Virus record (IMG/VR): IMGVR_UViG_3300027782_000032
Location: 1-64,000 of that record
DNA length: 64,000 nt
Source: a virus
Direction: 5' to 3' (one strand)
The notes beneath the pieces were generated by a model that was given only the letters and a program-made list of their open reading frames with translations, did not search any database and was not told where the DNA came from. This document shows positions 46,407 to 54,824 of the stretch, piece after piece. Position numbers and translations under genes: made by a program. How positions within the stretch are numbered: position 1 is the first letter of the stretch; each line of letters starts with the position of its first letter.

Positions 46407-47336
46407 TTACGCAAAGTCAACACGGGCAACTGCGTTGGTATTGCCGATGGCACCACCAAGAGTTTCATAGGCAAAGAATTCTAACATGTAGGCCTTTCGG
46501 TCCACATAAAGAGTTGTATCTTCAAGAATGAACGACTTGCCCAGGAACTTAGGATCAGCGAACATAAACACGCTGTCAGTAGGAACCAAGTCCTGCTTGA
46601 TGGAGATGATCCAACGAGCATTCATGAAGTTCTGTTCCGACCAGCCGTTTTTGAATACGTCCTGACTGAAGTCACCACCCATTTCCTCACGACCGAATTT
46701 CATCAGTTCGCGAATGGTAAGGTTGTTGACCAAGCAGGTACCTACTTCAAGTCGACTGATAGTTCTTGGAAGAATCTTGAAAGAGTCTTGCAAGGTGTCG
46801 CGGGTGATACCACCGTAGATGGTTTCCCACTGCACTAAGCCTGACTGAGTTACAGTAGTATCTGCAGCTCCGCCCATGGCAGCATTACAAGCAGCAATGA
46901 ATTTACGATCTTCTTCCGCTAACATATCCTTAATGGCATTATCCGAGAGGATCTGCCTGATATCCATGCGGTAAGTACGAAGTTCATCTACGTCCTTTGT
47001 GAATCGTGGGGTCACGATACGGTCAAAGGTTACTCGGTATTTCTGTCCACGAACATAAAGGTTCATAGGAAGAGTATTGAAAGGAATCGAGATTGCTGCT
47101 GGAGAATCAGGTTCACGTTCAATAATCTTTACAGGCTTATCAGTGTCGACTTGTTGATCAAGGTCGTCATTGCTGACCTGTACTGGTGGAAGAATTCTTC
47201 GGTAGAAGCCTTCTTCACGCATCCTGTACCTGGTGTAGTCGACCACTGCATCGAGTGCTCGCTTTTCCATTCCAGGAGTTTCAAGGTAGCTAAGGAACGT
47301 TTCGTTCGTCAGCTTAGTTTCATTATCGTAAGCCAT
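46407..47336 (-). CDS. Major capsid protein (HK97-fold type)
   Basis: 309 residues with the best ribosome site in the cluster (AGGAGG). It has an N-terminal helical arm (MEKRALDAVVDYTRYRMREEGFYRRI), then ISIPFNTLPMNLYVRGQKYRVTFDRIVTPRFTKD, DRKFIAACNAAMGG and NARWIISIKQDLVPTDSVFMFADPKFLG, ending with VDRKAYMLEFFAYETLGGAIGN. This is typical of HK97-fold capsid proteins of large phages. It lies downstream of protease and scaffold genes and is followed by a strong terminator. Confidence 0.75.
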   Translation of the reverse strand: MAYDNETKLTNETFLSYLETPGMEKRALDAVVDYTRYRMREEGFYRRILPPVQVSNDDLDQQVDTDKPVKIIEREPDSPAAISIPFNTLPMNLYVRGQKYRVTFDRIVTPRFTKDVDELRTYRMDIRQILSDNAIKDMLAEEDRKFIAACNAAMGGAADTTVTQSGLVQWETIYGGITRDTLQDSFKILPRTISRLEVGTCLVNNLTIRELMKFGREEMGGDFSQDVFKNGWSEQNFMNARWIISIKQDLVPTDSVFMFADPKFLGKSFILEDTTLYVDRKAYMLEFFAYETLGGAIGNTNAVARVDFA

Positions 47337-47353
47337 GGTAACTATCCTCCTGT

Positions 47354-47926
47354 TTAGTAGCCGGTTTTGCCTGGTTTGTAGGTGGGCCAGAACGCTAATA
47401 CGTTATTGCGATCTGACTGGCGTTTACGAACGCCTCGAGAAACAACACCTACTACAGCGGTAGGATTAGTACTGCTGCTAAGAGCCGAAGAGTTTTCTAA
47501 GGTAACAACACTAGCGTTAGTCAAAAGACCACCATCAGTGCTGCTGTTAGAGCTGCTCTTGCATCGAAGAAAATCATTAGGAGCATAGGTACGAGCTGTA
47601 TCAAACTCAGTAGTCTCAAGCTCATAAGAGCCTTTAGCTACTAAACCAGTGATAACACCTGTTGGCCCGATAGGGTACCAAGTGGTTCCACCAGTGTTAG
47701 AGACATCGTTGTCATCGCTGTTTTGAAGAATGAAGATCGGCATCTGACTGCCGGTACAGCCGAGTTCAAACTCGCCTGTTGCATTAAGATGAACGCATCT
47801 TCCAGCGTACACAGTCGTTACAGTTACATTACTTGACAGCTTGGCCGTGTAGTCCAGAGCTGCCATATGAAACCAACCCTTGATCGCATCAAGAGTGTGG
47901 TCAAACATCTGACGTGGCGTTGCCAT
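47354..47926 (-). CDS. Head decoration-like protein
   Basis: 190 residues, ATG behind GGAGG. The N-terminal helix (RQMFDHTLDAIKGWFHMAALD) precedes a beta-rich domain (LSSNVTVTTVYAGRCVHLNATGEFELG, MPIFILQNSDDNDVSN, GLVAKGSYELETTEFD). It resembles the small barrel proteins encoded just upstream of major capsid genes that form decoration or capsid-stabilising units. It precedes the capsid gene. Confidence rests on position. Confidence 0.55.
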   Translation of the reverse strand: MATPRQMFDHTLDAIKGWFHMAALDYTAKLSSNVTVTTVYAGRCVHLNATGEFELGCTGSQMPIFILQNSDDNDVSNTGGTTWYPIGPTGVITGLVAKGSYELETTEFDTARTYAPNDFLRCKSSSNSSTDGGLLTNASVVTLENSSALSSSTNPTAVVGVVSRGVRKRQSDRNNVLAFWPTYKPGKTGY

Positions 47927-47990
47927 TATATAGACCTCCGTGTCTGTTAAGGCTACCGACCTGAGGAGCGCGAGTTAAATAAACCAGTAC

Positions 47991-48377
47991 TTAGAGACCT
48001 AAGTGCTGGCGAAAACGACGATCAGACTCACGCTCAGAAGTAGTCCGTCGTCCCACATAAGGATCATTAAGAGAATCATAACTGCTAGCTTGCTTTTCGG
48101 TTTTACCCAAAGCTTTTGGCTTAACAGTGCGGTTAACGTCGGCGGCCTTAATGAGGATCTCAAGGGCCTTAGCATGATTCGTTAAAGCTGATGCAGCCTT
48201 CTCACGATCAGCTGGATCAATTCTTTCAAATTGAATAAGAGCATCAACAGCCTTAGGTAAAAGGTCGTTAATACGGTCATCAGCTGCTCGCTTTTCGTTA
48301 AGTCGCTTTTCAGCAACGTCTAGAGCGGCTTCTACACATTGAATGTAATCAACTGTTTTTTCTACAAAGTTAGACAT
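47991..48377 (-). CDS. Small helical head protein
   Basis: 128 residues from the ATG at 48377 with GGAGA upstream; the TTG five codons earlier overlaps the ribosome site. It is a helical protein (VDYIQCVEAALDVAEKRLNEKR, LLPKAVDALIQFERI). A K-x-A pair (EKQASSYD) occurs in the C-terminal third, followed by an Arg-rich tail. It lies between the scaffold-like and decoration-like genes, so it is probably a head assembly or internal protein. Confidence 0.5.
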   Translation of the reverse strand: MSNFVEKTVDYIQCVEAALDVAEKRLNEKRAADDRINDLLPKAVDALIQFERIDPADREKAASALTNHAKALEILIKAADVNRTVKPKALGKTEKQASSYDSLNDPYVGRRTTSERESDRRFRQHLGL

Positions 48378-48394
48378 TAAAGTTATCTCCAATA

Positions 48395-49648
48395 TTATCC
48401 AATTATGTCACGAACACACAGTTTAATTTGGTCACGCAAGTTTCTTTGCTGAGCAGTCTTAGCTTCCGTAAACTTGAACTTACCTGCTTTACGGTAGTGC
48501 TGAGCATACTTAACCAAGTTAACTAGATCTTTTGTGACTGCCTTATTAGCAGAAGCCATTTTGGCAGCTTCAGGAGGCATACCACCCATCATCGCTGGGT
48601 CCATAGGAGGAGCACCACCGGCCATAGCAGGATCCATTGGAGGAGCGCCACCTTCAGCAGGAGCGCCGCCACCTTGAATCATCGCAAGGAGCTCAGCGGG
48701 GTCGATGCCTTGTTCTTGAAGAGCCATAAGAAGTTCTTGAGCCGCGTCGTCAGGGCTGGCGCCACCTTCTGGTGCAGCGCCCTCTCCAGCCATTTGCGAC
48801 ATCATTGAAGGGTCTACATCCATTCCGCCTTCGGATTCTTCTGCAGCCTCTTCTTCGCCTGATTCTTCGGACTCGTGCTCAGGACCAGCAGCTTCACCTT
48901 CAGCAGCTTTTACAAACTCTGTAAGGTAGCTGCCAACCATTGCTGCTTTTTCGAGGCCATCAAAGATGGTAGATTCGATTGAGCCTGCAACAGCTTCCTG
49001 GGCTTGTTTAACAATTTCAGCATGCTGCTCATTAGACAAGGAAGCAGCTGCTTCTCCTGCTGCTGCAGCTTTGCTTGTTTCTTCTTCTTTTTTATCGGAA
49101 GGATTGTCTTTTTTCTTTTGCTTCATCTTTTCTAGAATAAAAGGGGGCATCTTACTTTCTGCCTCCTTATTATTGTGATGAGCTGCAATATCAGCAAGAA
49201 GGTCATTAGCCTTCTTTTCTGTAAGAGCTCTGAGTGCGCTGAAGTTCATAGAGCTGTACTTCTCGCCTTCGCTAGCCTTAGCTGGGTGAGTTGTGCCTGG
49301 ATCTTCTTTATCACCCTTGTAGTTGTCTTCGTTAGAAGGGTCTTCACCAGTAGAGGTGCTGGTGATGCCTACATTGAGTTGTTGATCTTCTTGCGAAGGA
49401 GAGTTATCACTAGCGGAGTCTACTCCACCGGTAGAAATTGTCTTCTTTACATCAGATGTGTTTTCTTGCGAACGTTGTCCTTCGCTGGCAGGCTGAGTGC
49501 TATCCTCTACGTCTTTGCTAGGATGACTAGTTGCGCCGCCTTGGCTGCCTGGTTCGGTGTTGGCAGCTGCTCTCTTCTTTACGGAAGCTTGCTTTTCGTT
49601 TTCAACTTCGGAAAGGAACTCTCGAAGCTGGTCAAATAGCTGTGGCAT
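48395..49648 (-). CDS. Acidic scaffold-like head protein
   Basis: 417 residues, highly charged and low in complexity: KASVKKRAAANTEPG-like start, then Ser/Asp/Glu-rich, AEEEAAEESEGG, and two GGAPPMDPAMAGG-type repeats. Helical segments lie near both ends (ALRALTEKKANDLLADIAAHHN; DLVNLVKYAQHYRKAG). An acidic, helical and disordered protein between protease and capsid genes fits a scaffold or core protein. Multiple K-[Q/T/A]-A sites (EKQAS, EKAAM, VKQAQ, AKTAQ) are candidate maturation cleavage sites. It shares the GGAPPMDPAM repeat with the 218-residue protein at 59836-60492. Confidence 0.6.
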   Translation of the reverse strand: MPQLFDQLREFLSEVENEKQASVKKRAAANTEPGSQGGATSHPSKDVEDSTQPASEGQRSQENTSDVKKTISTGGVDSASDNSPSQEDQQLNVGITSTSTGEDPSNEDNYKGDKEDPGTTHPAKASEGEKYSSMNFSALRALTEKKANDLLADIAAHHNNKEAESKMPPFILEKMKQKKKDNPSDKKEEETSKAAAAGEAAASLSNEQHAEIVKQAQEAVAGSIESTIFDGLEKAAMVGSYLTEFVKAAEGEAAGPEHESEESGEEEAAEESEGGMDVDPSMMSQMAGEGAAPEGGASPDDAAQELLMALQEQGIDPAELLAMIQGGGAPAEGGAPPMDPAMAGGAPPMDPAMMGGMPPEAAKMASANKAVTKDLVNLVKYAQHYRKAGKFKFTEAKTAQQRNLRDQIKLCVRDIIG

Positions 49649-49745
49649 TGTGAATTTACTCCTTTATACATCAACGTGTTGAGGACAACTATCCTTAGTC
49701 GTCCCAGAGTGTTACTCTCACGTCTTTATTGATTCTGTACACTAC

Positions 49746-49782
49746 TTCAAAAACGTGCAATAGCTTATTTGCACTTTTTTAC
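49746..49782 (-). terminator. Weak hairpin terminator after the protease gene
   Basis: GTGCAA (49755-49760) pairs with TTGCAC (49769-49774) with a short loop. Both sides carry T/A runs, so it can act in the minus direction (GTTTTTG) and possibly in the plus direction. It lies in the 147-base gap between the protease and scaffold genes. Confidence 0.45.
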
Positions 49783-49795
49783 AATCTTTTATTAA

Positions 49796-51232
49796 TTAGC
49801 AGATGACGTTGTAAGCAAGAACAGCCCTTCGATAGTTGTGTTCTGCCGTTTCGTTCGCTGATGCCGCCTTGATCCACTGAAGCTGATGAACTGCATAAGC
49901 TTTAGCTAATGCTTCATATTTATCTGATGTTTCAGCTGTTTTATCCATTTGCTTAATAATGTTAGGAAGCCTAAACCCTGAAATAACAGCCATGTGTACG
50001 CTGCTCTCTAGGCTCTTGTTACTAACAGAGTGGGCAGCTGCACACTTGTAAGCTTCCATGTTTTGTTTTTCTGTAGAAATACTTAATGAAGGGTCTGAGT
50101 TCCTGTCAGCAAGCTTTTCAATAGTGGAGACGTCTCCAATGATCCTACTGAAGACTCCTGGCATGTATTTCTTTACTTCGCTGGCAAGTTTGTCATGCCC
50201 CTTAGCTAGCAACCAGTCTTCCAAAGAAATAATTATCCCCTGCTTAGCACATGCTGACCAAGGGAAGGAGCCGCCCATTGCTGCTTGTTTCCAGAACGGT
50301 AACGGTCTAACTCTAGCATTGATAGTAGCTAGAAGCACTGGGCTGTAAGCACTTGCAGACTTTTCAAGCTCAGCCATCTTAACAGCTGCTTCGACCATTT
50401 TCGTGATGTCAGCAGAAAGGTCTCCACCTAGCACTCCTACTGGAGCGCCGACGCCAGCAAGTTCAGCTAGTTCAGCTCCGCCAGCTACATACACGCCTGA
50501 AGCTGCTTTATAATGACCTACTACCCAAGCTATGCGGTCTGCTGGTCTATAAACGTCGCTAATATCGAACCAAGTTGGATTGGGGTTATCTACATGCAAT
50601 ACGTGTCCGTCTGAAGCAACCTTGGTAAGGTTACCTCGGCAGCCGCCGTACTTGCACATGTCTTCAGTACAGTATTCGTCTCTGTTTCTAGCTTTGTTAC
50701 CGCAGCCTGAACAGACGTCATGAGCTACTCGGCACGCCATGCTGACGCCCCAGTTATCATCTCCAGAAGCAATCTTCTGCATTTCCTTGTCAGCTACTAG
50801 ACCTTTGTTTCGTTCTGCAGCTTCTTTAGTTGAATTAAGTGCAACTATTAGTTCGACTCTCTTCATCTTGTCATTGAACATGGAAGCTTTAACTAAGCCA
50901 TAGCTTTGTTGTGGGTCTTTATTCTTATGGTTTCTGTACCATCTAGCGTGCTTTACGAACGTGTCATGGTACTTGCGGCATGTGGCTTCTTTGAAACCAT
51001 CACCGTTTCTATTTGGTCCGTAAGCTTCTGTAGCTCCTATAGCTATCATGTGTATAGGTTGCTCACCAGGCTTGAAGTCTATTCCTTTTAGAAGATGGGC
51101 AGCGCCGTCTCCAGCTCTCTTAATAAACGATGACAGGTCTGATCCTACTAAGCCTTTAGAGGATACCTTAATTAGGGAGCTTACTGAATCTCCGAAGTCC
51201 TGAGAGTTCGGAGCTATAATTTTGATCATCAT
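49796..51232 (-). CDS. Probable head maturation (prohead) protease
   Basis: 478 residues. The segment MIAIGATEAYGPNRNGDGF then VKHARWYRNHKNKDPQQSYGLVKASMFNDKMKRVELIVALN has the order of S78-type prohead proteases (a Gly/Asn-rich loop, a His near HARWYRNHKN, then SYG-L and the VELIVALN strand). A Cys cluster, CSGCGNKARNRDEYCTEDMCKYGGCRG, likely binds zinc and is extra to the family. The C-terminal about 200 residues are helical and contain several K-x-A sites (VKMAELEKSASAYS, FWKQAAM, MDKTAETS). The gene lies upstream of the scaffold and capsid genes. A palindrome copy is at 50125-50138. Confidence 0.55.
   Translation of the reverse strand: MMIKIIAPNSQDFGDSVSSLIKVSSKGLVGSDLSSFIKRAGDGAAHLLKGIDFKPGEQPIHMIAIGATEAYGPNRNGDGFKEATCRKYHDTFVKHARWYRNHKNKDPQQSYGLVKASMFNDKMKRVELIVALNSTKEAAERNKGLVADKEMQKIASGDDNWGVSMACRVAHDVCSGCGNKARNRDEYCTEDMCKYGGCRGNLTKVASDGHVLHVDNPNPTWFDISDVYRPADRIAWVVGHYKAASGVYVAGGAELAELAGVGAPVGVLGGDLSADITKMVEAAVKMAELEKSASAYSPVLLATINARVRPLPFWKQAAMGGSFPWSACAKQGIIISLEDWLLAKGHDKLASEVKKYMPGVFSRIIGDVSTIEKLADRNSDPSLSISTEKQNMEAYKCAAAHSVSNKSLESSVHMAVISGFRLPNIIKQMDKTAETSDKYEALAKAYAVHQLQWIKAASANETAEHNYRRAVLAYNVIC
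50125..50138. repeat. Dispersed palindrome copy 6 (14-bp)
   Basis: TGGAGACGTCTCCA lies in the protease gene; the outer pair is G/A, so symmetry ends at 14 bases. It reads I-GDVST-I. Confidence 0.9.
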
Positions 51233-51287
51233 AAGTAGGCATCCTCAAAATTGTTGTATTATTTGTTTTTAAATACTTACTTACGGA

Positions 51288-52013
51288 TTAGGGTTGGTTT
51301 TTAGGGTCATTCATGTGGTACCCCTCGTTTGCACCAAAAGCGGTGTAAGCCGCAATAAGTGAGGCTAGAGTCATGGCTTTGGTAGCTTTTTGCGCTCTGG
51401 AGGAGTGTACTCCGTGAGGGTTAATAGCTTTTAAAGTTGGGTTAATTGCGTAACGAGTAAGAGCTAAGCCCTTCGCAGCATTTAACGCCCCTCCTTCAAT
51501 TGCGTTTGCTTGATCAAGCGTTATTCCGTAGTCGTTTGGGTCTCGCAGCGGAGGCGCTCCTGCTACTGTAGGCGCTGAAGCTGCTGTAGGGTTTGATTGA
51601 TTAGCAGCCAAAGTTGCAGAGACTACTGCAGGATTGGGTGAAGTAGTAGTTGGTGGAGTAGGTGCTGGTGAAGTAGCAGTAGCTGCAGCAGAGGCAGCTG
51701 GACTATTAGATAGCATATCCTCTATTGAGCCTCCACCGTAATAGCCTAAGGCTCCGCCTGGAATAGCTCCGGCCATTGCTCCGTACAAGGCGTCGCTTGC
51801 GTTTAAATCTTTACCTTTTAAGTAGTTTAGTCCTAAAGTCGCTAGACCGCCTCCTCCGCCGCCTATAGCTGCGCCTATCAAAGCGTTTCTAGTGTCTTTG
51901 TCTATTGCTCTTTTTTCATATGATACCTTTTGAACATCGGCATACCTTTGAGATAGCAGCTCGACAGCTTCACTAGCTGTTTTGTTGAAAAGGCTTTCAA
52001 TAAGCTTGGACAT
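51288..52013 (-). CDS. Internal head protein, Gly-zipper and Pro-rich
   Basis: 241 residues. It begins SKLIESLFNKTASEAVELLSQ (candidate cleavage at KTA). Residues about 45-100 are Gly/Ala-rich and hydrophobic (ALIGAAIGGGGGGLATLGL, YGAMAGAIPGGALGYYGGG), a pattern able to insert in membranes or pack densely. A long Pro/Thr/Ala linker follows, then a helical C-terminus. Gly-zipper proteins in phage heads are often ejected and help form a channel. That role is inferred. Confidence 0.45.
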   Translation of the reverse strand: MSKLIESLFNKTASEAVELLSQRYADVQKVSYEKRAIDKDTRNALIGAAIGGGGGGLATLGLNYLKGKDLNASDALYGAMAGAIPGGALGYYGGGSIEDMLSNSPAASAAATATSPAPTPPTTTSPNPAVVSATLAANQSNPTAASAPTVAGAPPLRDPNDYGITLDQANAIEGGALNAAKGLALTRYAINPTLKAINPHGVHSSRAQKATKAMTLASLIAAYTAFGANEGYHMNDPKNQP

Positions 52014-52056
52014 TACTGTCTCCTAGTTAACTATGGATTAATTCAGAGCGTTGCTC

Positions 52057-53457
52057 CTACTCCTTATCTTCTTTAGGGCCTTTAAATCCCTTTCGTTCAT
52101 CTATGCTGCTGTTTATTGATTTAATTCTACTGTTAGACGGAGAGTCTTTTCCAAAGGCGTTGTCTGCTCTGTAAGACTGTGTCTCTCCTCTTGTGTTTTC
52201 CATATCTAACATTTGCTGAACGTCAGAAGGATCAATAGCAGAGGTTCCACCTACCAAACGCTTTCTAAGAAGAGGTCGCATAATAGCAGTGTTTGTGGTG
52301 GTGTCTGGAGCTATGCTGCTAATTTCATTAAAGTGGAATGCCACGTCTTCAGGGTGGTACCCGCCTATGATTTCGTCGTTAGCCATTAAGTCAGATATAG
52401 CTGCGCTAGCTCTAATGTTCTTTAGAGTCATATCTTGAGCTATCTGATCGTTTCTAAATTTGTATTCGTTTGAATCTCTAGAAACTGTCTTGTCTTTAGG
52501 CTCGCTTTGGACAAAGTTGTAAGCGCTATTAAACATACCCTTATTCTTGTCCCACAGCTTACCAGCAGACTTATTCAAACCGTCTAAGACTGAACCTGTG
52601 TTAGAACCAGGAAGGTCTTCAGAGAAAGCAGCTGACAGGGCAGACCCGATAACCTTTTTAAGGTGATCAACTGCTGCCTTCTTATTCAAGTGAACTTCAG
52701 CGTGCTTAATGCAATCTTTTATAAGACTGTAAGGAGCTTGTGAAAGCTCAACTGGAGCCATAATGTCTGACAGTGTGCCAGCTTGTTTACGAAACGCTTT
52801 GTTTGAAATAGCAAGTATGTTGAGAAGTGACTCTGCCTTCTTTCCAAACAACCTAACGCTGTTTTCTTTGGCGACGCTAAATGGAACGCCTCCAAAAGTT
52901 CTAAAGTAAGTAGCAATCTTGGTGATGCCGTCCATCATCATATCTTTGCTATGAGCAGAATCCATTCTAAGCTTTTCAGAGTCTCTACCCATTTTTTCAA
53001 TAAGTGAGCTGATTACTCTGGTTTTTCCAAGGCTGTCTTGAGCTAATGTAGCATACTTGCCTTGGTCTGAAGCTAACTTACCAAGAGGCTTAAGTTCAAA
53101 CTTAGGTTGAACAGGTGGCCTTTTGTAAGCGTCGGATATTGCGCCTTCCTTGATCATAGAAGCGGCGGTCTTAACAGAGTCTGGATAAACCAAACCTATT
53201 ACCGTTTTCAAGTCTGCCAGATCGAACTCTGCCAGCTTTTCAAGAGGGTCTGATCCTGCTTGGCGGTGTGCCTCACTCCTTCCAGTATTGAATGCCCTTA
53301 CCATAAGCTCTAAGTGACCTACGGGTACACCGTAGGCTGAGGCTGTTTTGGCAATGGCTTCATTAGGCGAAGAGCCTGAGTTTACAAGCTCAGCTGCCTC
53401 GCTTAAGGAGTCGGTTATTCTACTTTCAGATTCTTTACTGAGCCCTTGTGTCGCCAT
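52057..53457 (-). CDS. Internal virion protein, K-x-A motif-rich
   Basis: 466 residues. It overlaps the preceding gene by 23 bases. The protein is helical (ESRITDSLSEAAELVNSG, FDLADLKTVIGLVYPDSV) with a polar C-terminal 130 residues. The motif K-[T/L/Q/K/S]-A recurs many times: IAKTASAYG, VKTAASM, GKLASDQ, FRKQAGTLS, LNKKAAVD, LNKSAGK. This resembles head proteins that are cut during maturation. The specific function is unknown. Confidence 0.5.
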   Translation of the reverse strand: MATQGLSKESESRITDSLSEAAELVNSGSSPNEAIAKTASAYGVPVGHLELMVRAFNTGRSEAHRQAGSDPLEKLAEFDLADLKTVIGLVYPDSVKTAASMIKEGAISDAYKRPPVQPKFELKPLGKLASDQGKYATLAQDSLGKTRVISSLIEKMGRDSEKLRMDSAHSKDMMMDGITKIATYFRTFGGVPFSVAKENSVRLFGKKAESLLNILAISNKAFRKQAGTLSDIMAPVELSQAPYSLIKDCIKHAEVHLNKKAAVDHLKKVIGSALSAAFSEDLPGSNTGSVLDGLNKSAGKLWDKNKGMFNSAYNFVQSEPKDKTVSRDSNEYKFRNDQIAQDMTLKNIRASAAISDLMANDEIIGGYHPEDVAFHFNEISSIAPDTTTNTAIMRPLLRKRLVGGTSAIDPSDVQQMLDMENTRGETQSYRADNAFGKDSPSNSRIKSINSSIDERKGFKGPKEDKE

Positions 53458-54382
53458 CGGCTTTGGCCTCCGGTAATATAGTGCCTACTAGACTTTCCAA
53501 TATGGTCGTATCCCCGTTAGCTATCATCATGGCCTCATCGGCCCTAGGCTCCGCTGCGTTGACATCTTGCCCAACCCAGCTGAGTGTATTCTTGCTATTA
53601 GCGTTAGATCCAGTAGTTACTACAGTGGACATAGCGTTCATAACATAATTAAGAATGTTGCCATTATCAGACGTGCTCTTGTAAGCAGACGACTCTGACG
53701 CCATTTCTTGTTCCTTCTGATGCATCTGTAGCAGTTGTAACTGATTCCAGCTGTTGGGTGCAACAATTTTCGAGCTGTGTAGGTTCTTTCTTAAAAGATT
53801 TGAAGCTATCTCTTCACTAGCCCATATATTGATCTCTGCGTCAGCTCTGTTGTGTATGAGCCACTCTAATTTTGAAGGTCCGTATAGGTAAGCATATACC
53901 TTCCACAGGACGTCTAAGTCTCGTTCAGATGCACCGAAGAACGCGTTCTTTCCAATAGCAAAGTTCATAATCCAAGAAGCGTTGTCTAGTCTATCTGATA
54001 CGTTGAAGAATAAGCTCTCGTACCATTTGATGCATTTTGCAGACAGACCTGATATCTCAGTAATTGTAACTATGTCTGTTCTAGCAAGAATTCTAGCTTC
54101 AAGCTCCCAACGCATAATTTTTGCTTCTGGCTGAGTGTACAGTTCGTAAGCGTCCGCAAGGGCTTGGTTAGGTAAGCACTTTATACAGTACTCCCATGAG
54201 TTCTCTACTTTATTAAGTAACCTAGCGAATTTCCAAGCTGCTTGAACAAACTTATCATCGTTAAACCTGTCTGGCTGCTTTTTGTTGTCAAACAGAGCAT
54301 TAGCTCGACGCCAGCGCCAATCAACTGGCCTTACTGGGCTTGTCTTTCTAAGGTTAACGTATTCAGAAATGCTTGCTTCCAT
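53435..54382 (-). CDS. Conserved virion or packaging protein with helix-turn-helix-like segment
   Basis: 315 residues from the ATG at 54382, overlapping the upstream stop (TAATG); upstream codons in the same frame extend without a ribosome site. Residues about 100-150 (VTITEISGLSAKCIKWYESLFFNVSDRL) look like a helix-turn-helix followed by a helix. The N-terminal part is helical with Trp/Arg-rich patches. The segment YESLFF-x-V-x-DRL resembles that seen in phage packaging/terminase-small-like proteins, but I cannot be sure. The C-terminal 100 residues are Ser/Asn-rich and variable. Role unknown. Confidence 0.45.
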   Translation of the reverse strand: MEASISEYVNLRKTSPVRPVDWRWRRANALFDNKKQPDRFNDDKFVQAAWKFARLLNKVENSWEYCIKCLPNQALADAYELYTQPEAKIMRWELEARILARTDIVTITEISGLSAKCIKWYESLFFNVSDRLDNASWIMNFAIGKNAFFGASERDLDVLWKVYAYLYGPSKLEWLIHNRADAEINIWASEEIASNLLRKNLHSSKIVAPNSWNQLQLLQMHQKEQEMASESSAYKSTSDNGNILNYVMNAMSTVVTTGSNANSKNTLSWVGQDVNAAEPRADEAMMIANGDTTILESLVGTILPEAKADGDTRAQ

Positions 54383-54813
54383 TAGCCTACGTCGCTCCAA
54401 CCAGACAAGGCTATGTCCCAAGTAGCTGAACCAGTACCTGAAGGATGTATTTGAATATAGATCTTTCGCTTTCTATCAGACAATGGGCCATCGTAGTTCT
54501 TGTAAGCCTTGCCGTAATCGTCGATTATTGTTAGGAGCTCTCCGGATGTTCCAGAGGCCTGAGCAAATACTCTGTACAGCTCTTGATCTGCAGAGTAGTC
54601 TCCGCCAACCTCGTCACCACCAGAAGACGACCCGTCTAAAAACGCCTTCTTAGAGTTAAAGACATCAACAGTAAAGTTAACAAGTGCGCCGCCGCCCACT
54701 TGCTTTACTATGATTTTCTTTATGAAACCTTCAGAGAAGAACCCAAGCTCTAGCTGGGTGGTCTCGCCTTTAGGTGCGCTTATGCTTCTATAATGCTTTT
54801 CGTATATACGCAT
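54382..54813 (-). CDS. Head-associated beta-rich protein
   Basis: 143 residues, ATG at 54813. It is mainly beta strand (ETTQLELGFFSEGFIKKIIVKQVGG, VNFTVDVFNSKKAF, RKIYIQIHPSGTGSATWDIAL) with a Gly/Ser-rich loop (GSSSGGDEVGG). This is typical of small structural subunits that coat heads or seal pores. It is coupled to the next gene by an overlapping start. No family match. Confidence 0.5.
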   Translation of the reverse strand: MRIYEKHYRSISAPKGETTQLELGFFSEGFIKKIIVKQVGGGALVNFTVDVFNSKKAFLDGSSSGGDEVGGDYSADQELYRVFAQASGTSGELLTIIDDYGKAYKNYDGPLSDRKRKIYIQIHPSGTGSATWDIALSGWSDVG

Positions 54814-54824
54814 TTCTAGCTCCG

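Noticed and set aside
49175-49639. Plus-strand frame of 154 residues opposite the scaffold gene.
   Set aside because: It lies fully within the minus-strand scaffold gene, is Cys/Val-rich without a pattern and has no ribosome site.
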